Of a stretch of DNA of 64,000 bases, positions 53,083 through 61,028 are shown piece by piece. Every line of letters begins with the position of its first letter. Position 1 is the stretch's first letter. The position numbers and the translations under genes were made by a program. The DNA lies in NCBI RefSeq assembly GCF_030063145.1, contig NZ_JASISM010000001.1, positions 806,001 to 870,000 on the forward strand. The letters are read 5' to 3'. Under the pieces are notes generated by a model. That model saw only the letters and a list, made by a program, of their open reading frames with translations, had not been told where the DNA came from and did not search any database. The DNA is from Cryobacterium sp. PH31-L1. Its GTDB lineage: Bacteria; Actinomycetota; Actinomycetes; Actinomycetales; Microbacteriaceae.

Positions 53083-55425
53083 ATGCCCATTTCGCCAGTT
53101 TCCAGCACCTTTCCCACCGGCACCATCCTCGGCTACCCACGCATCGGCCGACGGCGCGAACTGAAGAAAGCCGTTGAAGCGTTCTGGTCGGGAACGATCG
53201 ACGCGCCGGCTCTGGAGGCCATCGCCGCCGGCCTGCGGCAGTCCACCCGCGACCGGCTCGCCAGTCTCGGCCTGGGCCGCACCGACTCGTCCATCCCCGA
53301 GTCGTTCTCCTACTACGACCAGGTGCTCGACACCATCGTTGCCGTCGGCGCGATTCCCGTCCGGTTCGCCTCGCTCGTCGCTGCTGACGGCACCCTCGAC
53401 CTGGCTGGATACTTTACGCTCGCCCGCGGCGAGGGCGAGAACCTTCCCCTCGAGATGACCAAGTGGTTCGACTCCAACTACCACTACCTGGTTCCTGAGA
53501 TCGGGCCGGAGACCGTGTTCTCGCTGGCCGCCGACCGCATCGTGAGCGAATTCATCGAGGCCAAAGCAGCGGGGTTCCTCACCCGCCCGGTGCTCGTCGG
53601 CCCGGTCACCTTCCTGCTGCTCAGCAAGGCCAGCGCCGAAGCCCCATCCGGTTTCTCGCCGCTGTCGCGGCTGGACGATCTCCTTCCCGTGTACGCGGCC
53701 CTTCTGGCGCGGTTGGCGGATGCGGGAGTCGACTGGGTGCAGCTCGACGAGCCGGGCCTGGTCAGCGAGTCCATCGACGTGCCGCGCGCGGAGACGCTGG
53801 CGGCCGTCGCATCCGCTTATGGAGTGCTCGGACGGCTGACCGGCCGGCCCGCTTTGTTCGTTGCCGCGCCCTACGGCAGCCTCGGCGACGCCCTGCCCGT
53901 TCTCGCGGCCACCGCCGTCGAGGCGATCGGTCTTGACCTGGTGCGGGGAACCCTGCCCCAGGCCGTCCCGGGACTGGCCGACAAGACCCTCGTCGCCGGC
54001 GTGATCGACGGGCACAACATCTGGCGCGGCCATCTGACCGGTGCCTTCGAGGCCGCCGAGAGCGTGCGCGCCCTCTCCGACTCGGTCACGGTGTCCACGT
54101 CGACGTCGCTGCTGCACGTGCCGCACGACGTGGCCGATGAAACGTCGCTGCCGAGCTTGCTGACCAGTTGGCTGGCCTTCGCCGATCAGAAGGTCGGTCA
54201 GGTCGCGACCCTCGCGCTCGGTATTGTCGCCGGTCGGGACGCCATTGCTGCGCCGCTGGCCGAGGCCGAGGCGGCCTTGGCGGCGAGGCGCAGCGCTCCT
54301 GGCGTGCGTGACGGAGCCGTGCGCGGTCGTGCCGCCGCGCTGACCGAGGCTGATTTCACTCGTGGCGACTACGCCGATCGACTTCTCGCCCAGGCGGCGG
54401 CGCTCCACCTTCCGCCACTGCCGACGACCACGATCGGATCCTTTCCGCAGACCGCCGACATTCGCCGGGCACGCGCACAGTTCCTCAAGGGAACTCTGGC
54501 AGCGGATGCCTACCGCGAGCTGATGCGCGCCGAGATCGGCCGCGTGGTGCAGTTGCAAGAGGAGATCGGACTTGATGTGCTCGTGCACGGCGAACCCGAA
54601 CGCAACGACATGGTGCAGTACTTCGCTGAGAACCTCGACGGATTCGCCGTGACCGAGAACGGCTGGGTGCAGTCCTACGGCAGCCGCTGCACCAGGCCGT
54701 CCATTCTGTGGGGTGACGTGTCGCGCCCGGCACCGATCACCGTCGACTGGTCGGTCTACACGCAGAGCCTCACCACCAAGCCGGTCAAGGGTATGCTCAC
54801 CGGGCCGGTGACGATTCTGGCCTGGTCCTTCGTGCGAGACGACCAGCCGCTGGGCGAGACCGCCCGCCAGGTGGCGCTGGCCTTGCGCGATGAAATCTCC
54901 GACCTCGAGACCGCGGGCATCATGATCGTCCAGGTCGACGAACCGGCTCTGCGCGAACTGCTGCCGCTGAAGAAGAAGGATCACGCCGACTACCTGGACT
55001 GGTCGGTCGGGTCCTTCCGCCTCGCCACGGCCGGGGTGGCGGATGCGACCCAGATCCACACCCACCTCTGCTACTCAGAATTCGGCGTCGTCATCGAAGC
55101 CATTCGCAACCTCGACGCCGACGTCACGAGCATCGAAGCGGCCCGGTCGCGCATGGAAGTTGTGCGGGAAATCGAGGCGGGCGGCTTCGACCACGGCATC
55201 GGTCCCGGCATCTACGACATCCACTCGCCACGGGTACCGAGCGTCGACGAATTGACGACCCTGCTCGACACCGCTTTGGAATCCATTCCCGAACGCCAGG
55301 TCTGGGTGAACCCGGACTGTGGGCTGAAAACGCGTGGCTATGACGAGACGGTGCTGTCGCTGCACAACATGCTCGCCGCGACTCGCGTGGTGCGCGAACG
55401 CCTCGGTGCCACTGCCGGCGTCTAG
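53083..55425 (+). CDS. metE: Cobalamin-independent methionine synthase
   Basis: A 780-residue enzyme with the usual two barrels. The N-terminal ILGYPRIGRRRELKKAVEAFW and the C-terminal catalytic barrel are present. Zinc ligands are visible in THLCYSEF (His, Cys), the Glu region MVQYFAENLDGF, and NPDCGLKTR (Cys). The start is ATG 53083 with GAAGGAA upstream. It transfers the methyl group of 5-methyltetrahydropteroyl-glutamate to homocysteine. Confidence 0.94.
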   Translation: MPISPVSSTFPTGTILGYPRIGRRRELKKAVEAFWSGTIDAPALEAIAAGLRQSTRDRLASLGLGRTDSSIPESFSYYDQVLDTIVAVGAIPVRFASLVAADGTLDLAGYFTLARGEGENLPLEMTKWFDSNYHYLVPEIGPETVFSLAADRIVSEFIEAKAAGFLTRPVLVGPVTFLLLSKASAEAPSGFSPLSRLDDLLPVYAALLARLADAGVDWVQLDEPGLVSESIDVPRAETLAAVASAYGVLGRLTGRPALFVAAPYGSLGDALPVLAATAVEAIGLDLVRGTLPQAVPGLADKTLVAGVIDGHNIWRGHLTGAFEAAESVRALSDSVTVSTSTSLLHVPHDVADETSLPSLLTSWLAFADQKVGQVATLALGIVAGRDAIAAPLAEAEAALAARRSAPGVRDGAVRGRAAALTEADFTRGDYADRLLAQAAALHLPPLPTTTIGSFPQTADIRRARAQFLKGTLAADAYRELMRAEIGRVVQLQEEIGLDVLVHGEPERNDMVQYFAENLDGFAVTENGWVQSYGSRCTRPSILWGDVSRPAPITVDWSVYTQSLTTKPVKGMLTGPVTILAWSFVRDDQPLGETARQVALALRDEISDLETAGIMIVQVDEPALRELLPLKKKDHADYLDWSVGSFRLATAGVADATQIHTHLCYSEFGVVIEAIRNLDADVTSIEAARSRMEVVREIEAGGFDHGIGPGIYDIHSPRVPSVDELTTLLDTALESIPERQVWVNPDCGLKTRGYDETVLSLHNMLAATRVVRERLGATAGV

Positions 55426-55439
55426 CGGGCAGACCGAAA

Positions 55440-55469
55440 AGGCCCGATCAACGGTTGGTGGTCGGGCCT
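55440..55469. terminator. Terminator between convergent metE and lexA
   Basis: AGGCCCGA (55440-55447) pairs with TCGGGCCT (55462-55469). On the minus strand a TTTT tract follows, so it best serves lexA and may serve both. Confidence 0.7.
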
Positions 55470-55476
55470 ACGTCGA

Positions 55477-56181
55477 CTAAACCGATCGCAGCACCGCGAC
55501 GACCTTGCCGAGGATGTCCGCAAAGTCGCCGACAATCGGTTCGAAGTTGCTGTTGCGTGGCAGCAGCCAGGTGTGGCCATCGCGCTTGCGCAGAACCTTC
55601 ACGGTGGCCTCGTTGTCGAGCATTGCCGCGACGATCTCGCCGTTCTCCGCGGTCTTCTGCTGGCGAACCACGACCCAGTCGCCGTCGCAGATGGCGGCGT
55701 CGATCATGGACTCGCCCACGACCTTGAGCATGAACAGCTCGCCCTGACCAACGAGCTGGCGGGGGAGCGGGAAAATCTCGTCGATCTGCTGATCGGCCGT
55801 GATCGGGATTCCCGCGGCGATACGACCGACAAGGGGCACCATCGCGGCGTCGCCGACCTGAACGCCGGGGTGGAAACTGTCCTGGTCGCCGGTACCGACA
55901 TCTTCGGGAGCGCGTTGAATCTCGATGAGAACTTCAAGTGCCCGCGGACGGTTCGGGTCGCGGCGCAGGTAGCCACTGAGTTCGAGCTGGTTGAGCTGGT
56001 GGGTCACGCTCGACAGCGAGGCGAGCCCGACCGCGTCACCGATCTCACGCATGCTCGGCGGGTAGCCGCGCGAGCTCACCGAACGCTGAATCACGTCGAG
56101 AATAGCGAGCTGCCGCTGGCTCAAACTCTTGCGGCGCCGGGTGCCGCCTTTGTCGCGGGTACCGCTGGTGTCCTGTGTCAC
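55477..56181 (-). CDS. lexA: SOS repressor LexA
   Basis: A 234-residue LexA. The DNA-binding domain has [28 protein letters not shown]; the self-cleavage bond is Ala-Gly in GRIAAGIPI; the catalytic Ser is in [11 protein letters not shown] and the Lys in [15 protein letters not shown] 56181 ([10 protein letters not shown]) is preferred because AGGAG lies eight bases before it; GTG 56190 would be too close. It represses SOS genes until RecA filaments trigger cleavage. Confidence 0.93.
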   Translation of the reverse strand: MTQDTSGTRDKGGTRRRKSLSQRQLAILDVIQRSVSSRGYPPSMREIGDAVGLASLSSVTHQLNQLELSGYLRRDPNRPRALEVLIEIQRAPEDVGTGDQDSFHPGVQVGDAAMVPLVGRIAAGIPITADQQIDEIFPLPRQLVGQGELFMLKVVGESMIDAAICDGDWVVVRQQKTAENGEIVAAMLDNEATVKVLRKRDGHTWLLPRNSNFEPIVGDFADILGKVVAVLRSV

Positions 56182-56378
56182 GATGTGCACTCCTGGAGTT
56201 GGCCCGCATTGTCTGAAACCCTGTCACACGGGGATGTCGGTGGTGTCTGGTTGAGTGTAAATCAAGCAATTGTCCTATCGAAAGTTTATCCAGTACCGAG
56301 CCCTGAAACAAACACTTATTCGAGTGTGTTGCGCGAAAATCCGGGTGAGGATCAGAAAAAGCTTGCATGTTCGATTGT

Positions 56379-56394
56379 TCGAAGTTATATTCGG
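56379..56394. promoter_or_regulatory. LexA (SOS) box in the lexA/LysM gene gap
   Basis: TCGAAGTTATATTCGG, with CGAA and TTCG six bases apart as in the SOS consensus. It overlaps the -35/spacer of a plausible TAGTTT -10 box (56399-56404) for the LysM gene. The rest of the 289-base gap is otherwise unexplained. Confidence 0.7.
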
Positions 56395-56470
56395 AACATA
56401 GTTTCGTATCCGGCTTTCCCGGCCGAGGGCCGGTACGAGACTCGCAGCCCGCCTACCTTGGAGGTTTGAC

Positions 56471-56899
56471 ATGACCACAGCACTTGCACCCTCAGCCCGT
56501 GAATACGGCGCTTCTGGCACCCCCGTCGCCCGTCTCCACCTCACTCGGCGTGGGCGAGTGGTGTTCACGACCCTTGCGGCCGTGCCGCTCGTCATCGGCG
56601 CCGTCGCGTTCGCCCTCAACGGGGGAGCGGCCGGCGCATCCAATTCCGCCACGAGCATCGACCTCACGTCGTACACGACCGACTCCGGAATCGTGGCGAC
56701 GCTGGCCTACTCTCCGATCGACGTCGGGTCCTCCCGGTTCGTTACGGTCGAACCCGGCCAGACCCTGTGGGACCTCGCCGAAGAGATCTCGCCGTCCGCC
56801 GACCCGCGCGACGTCGTCGCCGACATCAAACGACTGAATGCGCTCACCGTGGAAACGCTGCAGCCAGGCCAGCGGCTGGAACTGCCCGCCAACTCCTGA
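56471..56899 (+). CDS. LysM-domain membrane protein, SOS division-inhibitor candidate (YneA/ChiZ/DivS-like)
   Basis: A 142-residue protein with a basic cytosolic N-terminus, one membrane helix (about residues 32-52) and an extracellular LysM domain (FVTVEPGQTLWDLAEEISP...LQPGQRLELP). Divergent from lexA behind a LexA box, exactly where Bacillus YneA, Corynebacterium DivS and M. tuberculosis ChiZ (Rv2719c) lie. These stop division during DNA damage. GGAGG precedes the ATG. Confidence 0.82.
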   Translation: MTTALAPSAREYGASGTPVARLHLTRRGRVVFTTLAAVPLVIGAVAFALNGGAAGASNSATSIDLTSYTTDSGIVATLAYSPIDVGSSRFVTVEPGQTLWDLAEEISPSADPRDVVADIKRLNALTVETLQPGQRLELPANS

Positions 56900-56953
56900 G
56901 CACTAATGGGCGGGTAGCCGTGCACGCCGGTACAGGGTCGTAGCATGGAGAGT

Positions 56954-58039
56954 GTGACCACTCTCGACGATCTCCCGCTCCGCACCAACCTGCAAGGCCT
57001 AACCCCGTATGGTGCTCCGCAACTGCACGTTCCGGTGGCCTTGAACGTCAATGAGAACACGCACCCCATTCCCGACGCAGTGGCCCGCGATATTCTCGCC
57101 GGCCTGGCCGAGGCCATCCGTTCGGTGAATCGCTACCCCGACCGTGAATTCACCGCCCTGCGCGAGGCACTGGCGCAGTATCTTGGCGAGGGACTCACCT
57201 CCGACAACATCTGGGCGGCCAACGGCTCCAACGAAGTGCTCCAGCAGGTACTGCAGGCTTTCGGTGGGCCCGGACGCAGCCTGCTCGGGTTTGCCCCGAC
57301 CTATTCGATGTATTCGATCCTCGCGGCTGGAACCGACACCACCTGGATTGCCGGCACGCGCGACGCCGACTACGAGCTCTCCCCGGCCACCGCCGTGACG
57401 CAAATCACCCGCACCAGCCCGGATATCGTCTTCCTCTGCTCACCGAACAACCCCACTGGCACCCCGCTCTCGCTCGAGACCATCGCCGCCGCCTACGACG
57501 CGACCGACGGCATCGTCGTCGTCGACGAGGCCTACGCCGAATTCGCGCCCACTGGAACCCTGAGTGCGCTCACCCTCCTCCCCGGCCGGGAACGGCTTCT
57601 GGTCTCCCGCACAATGAGCAAGGCCTTCGCCTTTGCCGGTGCGCGGGTCGGCTATCTGGCCGCCGATCCGGCGGCAACGGATGCCTTGCGCCTGGTGCGT
57701 TTGCCGTACCACCTCTCCGCCTTCACCCAGGCGGCCGCAAACGCTGCCCTGGCGCACAGCTCGGAGATGCTCGCGATGGTCGACGATATTCGTGGGCAGC
57801 GCGATCGGCTCGTGGTGGAACTGGCCGGACTGGGCTATGCCCCGCACCGAAGCTGGAGCAACTTCGTATTATTTGGGGGAGTAGCCGACCCGCAGCAGAC
57901 CTTTGAGGCGCTGTTGGCAGAGGGAATTCTCATTCGTGATGTCGGCATCCCGAACCACTTGCGGGTGACGGCGGGCACCGAGAAGGAGACTTCGGTGTTC
58001 CTCGACGCCCTGGCCCGCCTCGGGCGACCGATAAACTAG
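56954..58039 (+). CDS. hisC: Histidinol-phosphate aminotransferase
   Basis: A 361-residue PLP enzyme. [11 protein letters not shown] at the substrate site, [23 protein letters not shown] and the PLP Lys in [18 protein letters not shown] are intact. GTG 56954 ([12 protein letters not shown]) is chosen because TAGCAT (56941-56946) is the -10 box seven bases before it; the in-frame ATG 56945 overlaps that box. First gene of a hisC-hisB-hisH-hisA run. Confidence 0.92.
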   Translation: MTTLDDLPLRTNLQGLTPYGAPQLHVPVALNVNENTHPIPDAVARDILAGLAEAIRSVNRYPDREFTALREALAQYLGEGLTSDNIWAANGSNEVLQQVLQAFGGPGRSLLGFAPTYSMYSILAAGTDTTWIAGTRDADYELSPATAVTQITRTSPDIVFLCSPNNPTGTPLSLETIAAAYDATDGIVVVDEAYAEFAPTGTLSALTLLPGRERLLVSRTMSKAFAFAGARVGYLAADPAATDALRLVRLPYHLSAFTQAAANAALAHSSEMLAMVDDIRGQRDRLVVELAGLGYAPHRSWSNFVLFGGVADPQQTFEALLAEGILIRDVGIPNHLRVTAGTEKETSVFLDALARLGRPIN

Positions 58040-58043
58040 CGGT

Positions 58044-58667
58044 ATGAGCTCATCTGCTGACATTTCCGCGCCCCGAGTCGCACACCTGCAACGGGAGACG
58101 AGTGAATCGAGCATCGAACTCTCACTGAACCTCGATGGCACCGGCGTCAGCGATATCCACACGTCGGTTCCGTTCTACGACCACCTGCTGACAGCATTCG
58201 CCAAACACTCCCTGACCGACCTCACCGTGCGCGCCAGCGGTGACATCGAAATAGACGTGCACCACACCGTCGAAGACGTGGGAATCGTACTCGGCCAGGC
58301 CATTCGCCAAGCGCTCGGCGACAAGTCGGGCATCTCCCGTTACGGCGATGCCCTCGTGCCACTCGACGAGGCGCTCGCCCAAGCTGTCGTCGACATCTCC
58401 GGCCGCCCCTACCTCGTGCACACCGGCGAGCCGGCCGGCTTCGAATTCCACCTCATCGGCGGACACTTCACCGGCTCCATGGTGCGTCACGTGTTCGAAG
58501 CGATCACCTTTCACGCCGGGCTGACCGTGCACGTCACCGTGCTGGGCGGCCGCGACCCGCACCACATCGCCGAAGCAGAGTTCAAGGCCTTCGCCCGTGC
58601 GTTCCGTCTCGCCAAGGCCCTCGACCCGCTCGTGCAGGGCATCCCCTCCACCAAGGGAGCCCTGTGA
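58044..58667 (+). CDS. hisB: Imidazoleglycerol-phosphate dehydratase
   Basis: A 207-residue single-function HisB. The metal motifs [43 protein letters not shown] and [16 protein letters not shown] are present. There is no N-terminal phosphatase. TAAACT (58032-58037), overlapping the hisC stop, lies six bases before the ATG, so a leaderless transcript can start here inside the operon. It overlaps hisH by GTGA. Confidence 0.94.
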   Translation: MSSSADISAPRVAHLQRETSESSIELSLNLDGTGVSDIHTSVPFYDHLLTAFAKHSLTDLTVRASGDIEIDVHHTVEDVGIVLGQAIRQALGDKSGISRYGDALVPLDEALAQAVVDISGRPYLVHTGEPAGFEFHLIGGHFTGSMVRHVFEAITFHAGLTVHVTVLGGRDPHHIAEAEFKAFARAFRLAKALDPLVQGIPSTKGAL

Positions 58668-59293
58668 CCCGGGTCGTCGTCTTCGATTACGGCACCGGCA
58701 ACGTGCACTCCGCAGTCAAAGCGCTCGAACTGGCCGGCGCTGACGTCACCCTGACGAGCGACCGCACGGTCGCGCTTGAAGCCGACGGCCTCGTCGTGCC
58801 CGGTGTTGGCGCGTTCAGCGCCGTCATGCGAGCCCTTAAAGCGGTTCGCGGCGACGAGATCGTCGATCGTCGACTCGCTGGCGATCGCCCGGTGCTCGGA
58901 ATCTGCGTGGGTATGCAGGTCATGTTCGAGCACGGAGTCGAACGGGGAATCGACACCGAGGGTCTCGGCGAATGGCCCGGAACGGTCACCGAACTTCCCG
59001 CCGTGATCTTGCCGCACATGGGCTGGAACACCGTCACGAGCGCACCGGGCTCCGAGCTGTTTCGCGGCATCGAAGACGAGCGGTTCTACTTTGTGCACTC
59101 CTACGCCGCGCAGTCCTGGACGCTCGAGGTCATGCCCCCGTTCCCCGAACCACGGCTCACCTGGGCCGAACACGGAGCGCCGTTCCTGGCCGCGATCGAG
59201 AACGGTCCGCTCACCGCAGCCCAGTTCCACCCGGAGAAATCGGGCGAGGCGGGAATCCGCTTGTTGAAAAACTGGATCGGTACCCTGCGCTAA
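58664..59293 (+). CDS. hisH: Imidazole glycerol phosphate synthase, glutaminase subunit
   Basis: A 209-residue class I glutamine amidotransferase. The nucleophile Cys is in [12 protein letters not shown] and the His/Glu in [24 protein letters not shown] starts the fold. It supplies ammonia to HisF, which is not in this window. Start GTG 58664 overlaps hisB. Confidence 0.93.
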   Translation: MTRVVVFDYGTGNVHSAVKALELAGADVTLTSDRTVALEADGLVVPGVGAFSAVMRALKAVRGDEIVDRRLAGDRPVLGICVGMQVMFEHGVERGIDTEGLGEWPGTVTELPAVILPHMGWNTVTSAPGSELFRGIEDERFYFVHSYAAQSWTLEVMPPFPEPRLTWAEHGAPFLAAIENGPLTAAQFHPEKSGEAGIRLLKNWIGTLR

Positions 59294-59376
59294 CAGGACT
59301 GCGCGCCTAGACTTCACAACCCGCCCCACCACCATGAAATTGGCCGCAGTCTGCGACCGCACAACCGAGGACACCA

Positions 59377-60123
59377 ATGAGCGAGTTCAACAAGACACCG
59401 AGGCTCGTCCTCCTGCCCGCCGTCGATGTGGCCGGAGGCAAGGCCGTGCGCCTGACGCAGGGCGAGGCGGGTACGGAAACGAATTACGGTGACCCCGTCG
59501 ATGCTGCGGCCGATTGGGCTCGGCAGGGCGCCGAATGGATCCACCTCGTGGACCTCGATGCGGCGTTCGGCCGCGGCACCAACACCGGCGTGATCAAGAA
59601 GGTCATTCGCCAGGTCAAGGGTGTCAACATCGAGCTGTCCGGTGGTATCCGCGATGACGCATCGCTGGAAGCAGCACTGACAACGGGCGTCAAACGCATC
59701 AACCTCGGAACTGCGGCCCTGGAAAACCCGGAGTGGGCGGCCAGCGTGATCGCGCAATACGGCGAGGCCGTGGCCGTGGGACTCGACGTGCGCGGCACGA
59801 CCCTCGCCGCCCGCGGCTGGACCAAGGACGGGGGCGACCTCTGGCAGGTGCTCGAACGCCTGGAGGAAGCCGGCTGTGCTCGATACGTCGTGACCGACGT
59901 CACGAAGGACGGCACCCTGCAAGGCCCGAACATCGACCTGCTTCGCCAGGTCCTCGATCGCACCCGCAAGCCGGTCATCGCCTCCGGCGGTATCTCCAGC
60001 CTCGATGACATCGAAGCGCTGCGCAAGCTCGTGCCGCTCGGCCTGGAAGGTGCCATCGTGGGCAAAGCGCTCTATGCCGGCGCGTTCACCCTGGCCGAGG
60101 CCCTGGACGTCGCGGGGGACTAA
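59377..60123 (+). CDS. priA: Phosphoribosyl isomerase A (HisA, probably also TrpF activity)
   Basis: A 248-residue barrel. [29 protein letters not shown] holds the catalytic Asp; [16 protein letters not shown] and the second catalytic Asp in [15 protein letters not shown] follow. In actinobacteria this enzyme often also acts in tryptophan synthesis; whether it does here is inference. An 83-base gap separates it from hisH. It is coupled to the next gene by TAATG. Confidence 0.91.
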   Translation: MSEFNKTPRLVLLPAVDVAGGKAVRLTQGEAGTETNYGDPVDAAADWARQGAEWIHLVDLDAAFGRGTNTGVIKKVIRQVKGVNIELSGGIRDDASLEAALTTGVKRINLGTAALENPEWAASVIAQYGEAVAVGLDVRGTTLAARGWTKDGGDLWQVLERLEEAGCARYVVTDVTKDGTLQGPNIDLLRQVLDRTRKPVIASGGISSLDDIEALRKLVPLGLEGAIVGKALYAGAFTLAEALDVAGD

Positions 60124-60983
60124 TGGCTAAGGCGCGCAACCTCGGCTCAACGGGCGATCCCTCCGGTCGACCGGGTTCACAGAGCGAGCCCGGTTCCCAA
60201 AGCTCGCCGGGCCAGCCCGGTGAGCCGGGCGAGTTGGCCGACTCGGCCGGGCAGCCCTGGGCCGGCCGAGAATTTGAGGCCAATCTTGGCGCCGGCGATG
60301 ACGGGTCAGCCCCCGCCGCGCTGGCCGAGGCGCTCACCCGTTTTCAGGCCAGGGAGGCCGGCGAAGAAAGCGTCATCGACGCCATCCGCGGTTCCCGCTT
60401 GCTGATTCCGCTGGTCACGAAGCTCGGCGAGGCCGCCCTGAACGCACGCGGGCAGACGATCGATAAGACTCAGGAGCTGTCGATCATCACCGTGGCTGGC
60501 CCCGACGGCCGCACCGTGTTGCCCGCCTTCTCCTCCACGGCCGCCATGACTGCGTGGAATCCCCTCGCGCGACCCGTTCCAGCGGATGCCGTGCGCGTCG
60601 CTCTGGCCGCCGCGCAGGAAAACACCGATCTCGTGGTGCTCGACCCCACCACGCCGGGCGAATTCGTCATCCGGCGACCGGCGCTCTGGGCGATCGCCCA
60701 ATCGCTGCCCTGGACACCGAGTTATGCCAGCCGACATGTGGCAGACGCGTTCGCCGCATCCATCGCAACGGAGCTGTCGGTGCTGACCGTTCAGCTCGCG
60801 GCCGGCGACCCGTTAGGGCGGTTGGAGGGGCCCGAGCTAGTGGTGCAACTGGAACTGGTCGACGGCCTCACCCAGCCCGATCTGGACACCATTTTGAGCC
60901 GGCTCGGCACCCGCTGGTCGGAGAGCGAGGTCATTACGACCGGTGTTGATTCGCTGCGCGTGAAGCTCATCGCCTCGGCGTAG
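60123..60983 (+). CDS. SseB-family protein with a Gly/Pro/Ser-rich N-terminus
   Basis: A 286-residue protein. The core (about residues 65-285) is an SseB-like domain (SRLLIPLVTKLGE, VAGPDGRTVLPAFSSTAAMTAW, DLVVLDPTTPGEFVIRRPALWAIA). The first 45 residues are a low-complexity segment in which GxP/PGx triplets repeat, resembling collagen-like or flexible linker sequence. SseB genes regularly follow hisA in actinobacteria. Function unknown. Confidence 0.8.
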   Translation: MAKARNLGSTGDPSGRPGSQSEPGSQSSPGQPGEPGELADSAGQPWAGREFEANLGAGDDGSAPAALAEALTRFQAREAGEESVIDAIRGSRLLIPLVTKLGEAALNARGQTIDKTQELSIITVAGPDGRTVLPAFSSTAAMTAWNPLARPVPADAVRVALAAAQENTDLVVLDPTTPGEFVIRRPALWAIAQSLPWTPSYASRHVADAFAASIATELSVLTVQLAAGDPLGRLEGPELVVQLELVDGLTQPDLDTILSRLGTRWSESEVITTGVDSLRVKLIASA

Positions 60984-61000
60984 ATTGTGCGCAGCACGAA

Positions 61001-61022
61001 TGTCGGTGGGGTAGGCGACAAT
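61001..61022 (+). promoter_or_regulatory. PafBC-type promoter motif of the lhr-like gene
   Basis: TGTCGGTG (61001-61008), eight bases, then GACAAT (61017-61022), six bases before the ATG. The upstream box is an exact TGTCRGYG; the -10 box has G in place of T. Confidence 0.55.
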
Positions 61023-61028
61023 AATCCT

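Noticed and set aside
56235..56256. TGTCGGTG followed by TTGAGT in the lexA gap
   Set aside because: The upstream box is exact but the -10 box lacks the A at position 2, and the site lies over 200 bases from the LysM gene. Not strong enough to add to the damage-promoter set.
56945..56953. ATG 56945 as start of hisC
   Set aside because: It overlaps the TAGCAT -10 box; the GTG nine bases later lies at the spacing seen for leaderless starts and fits the family N-terminus.
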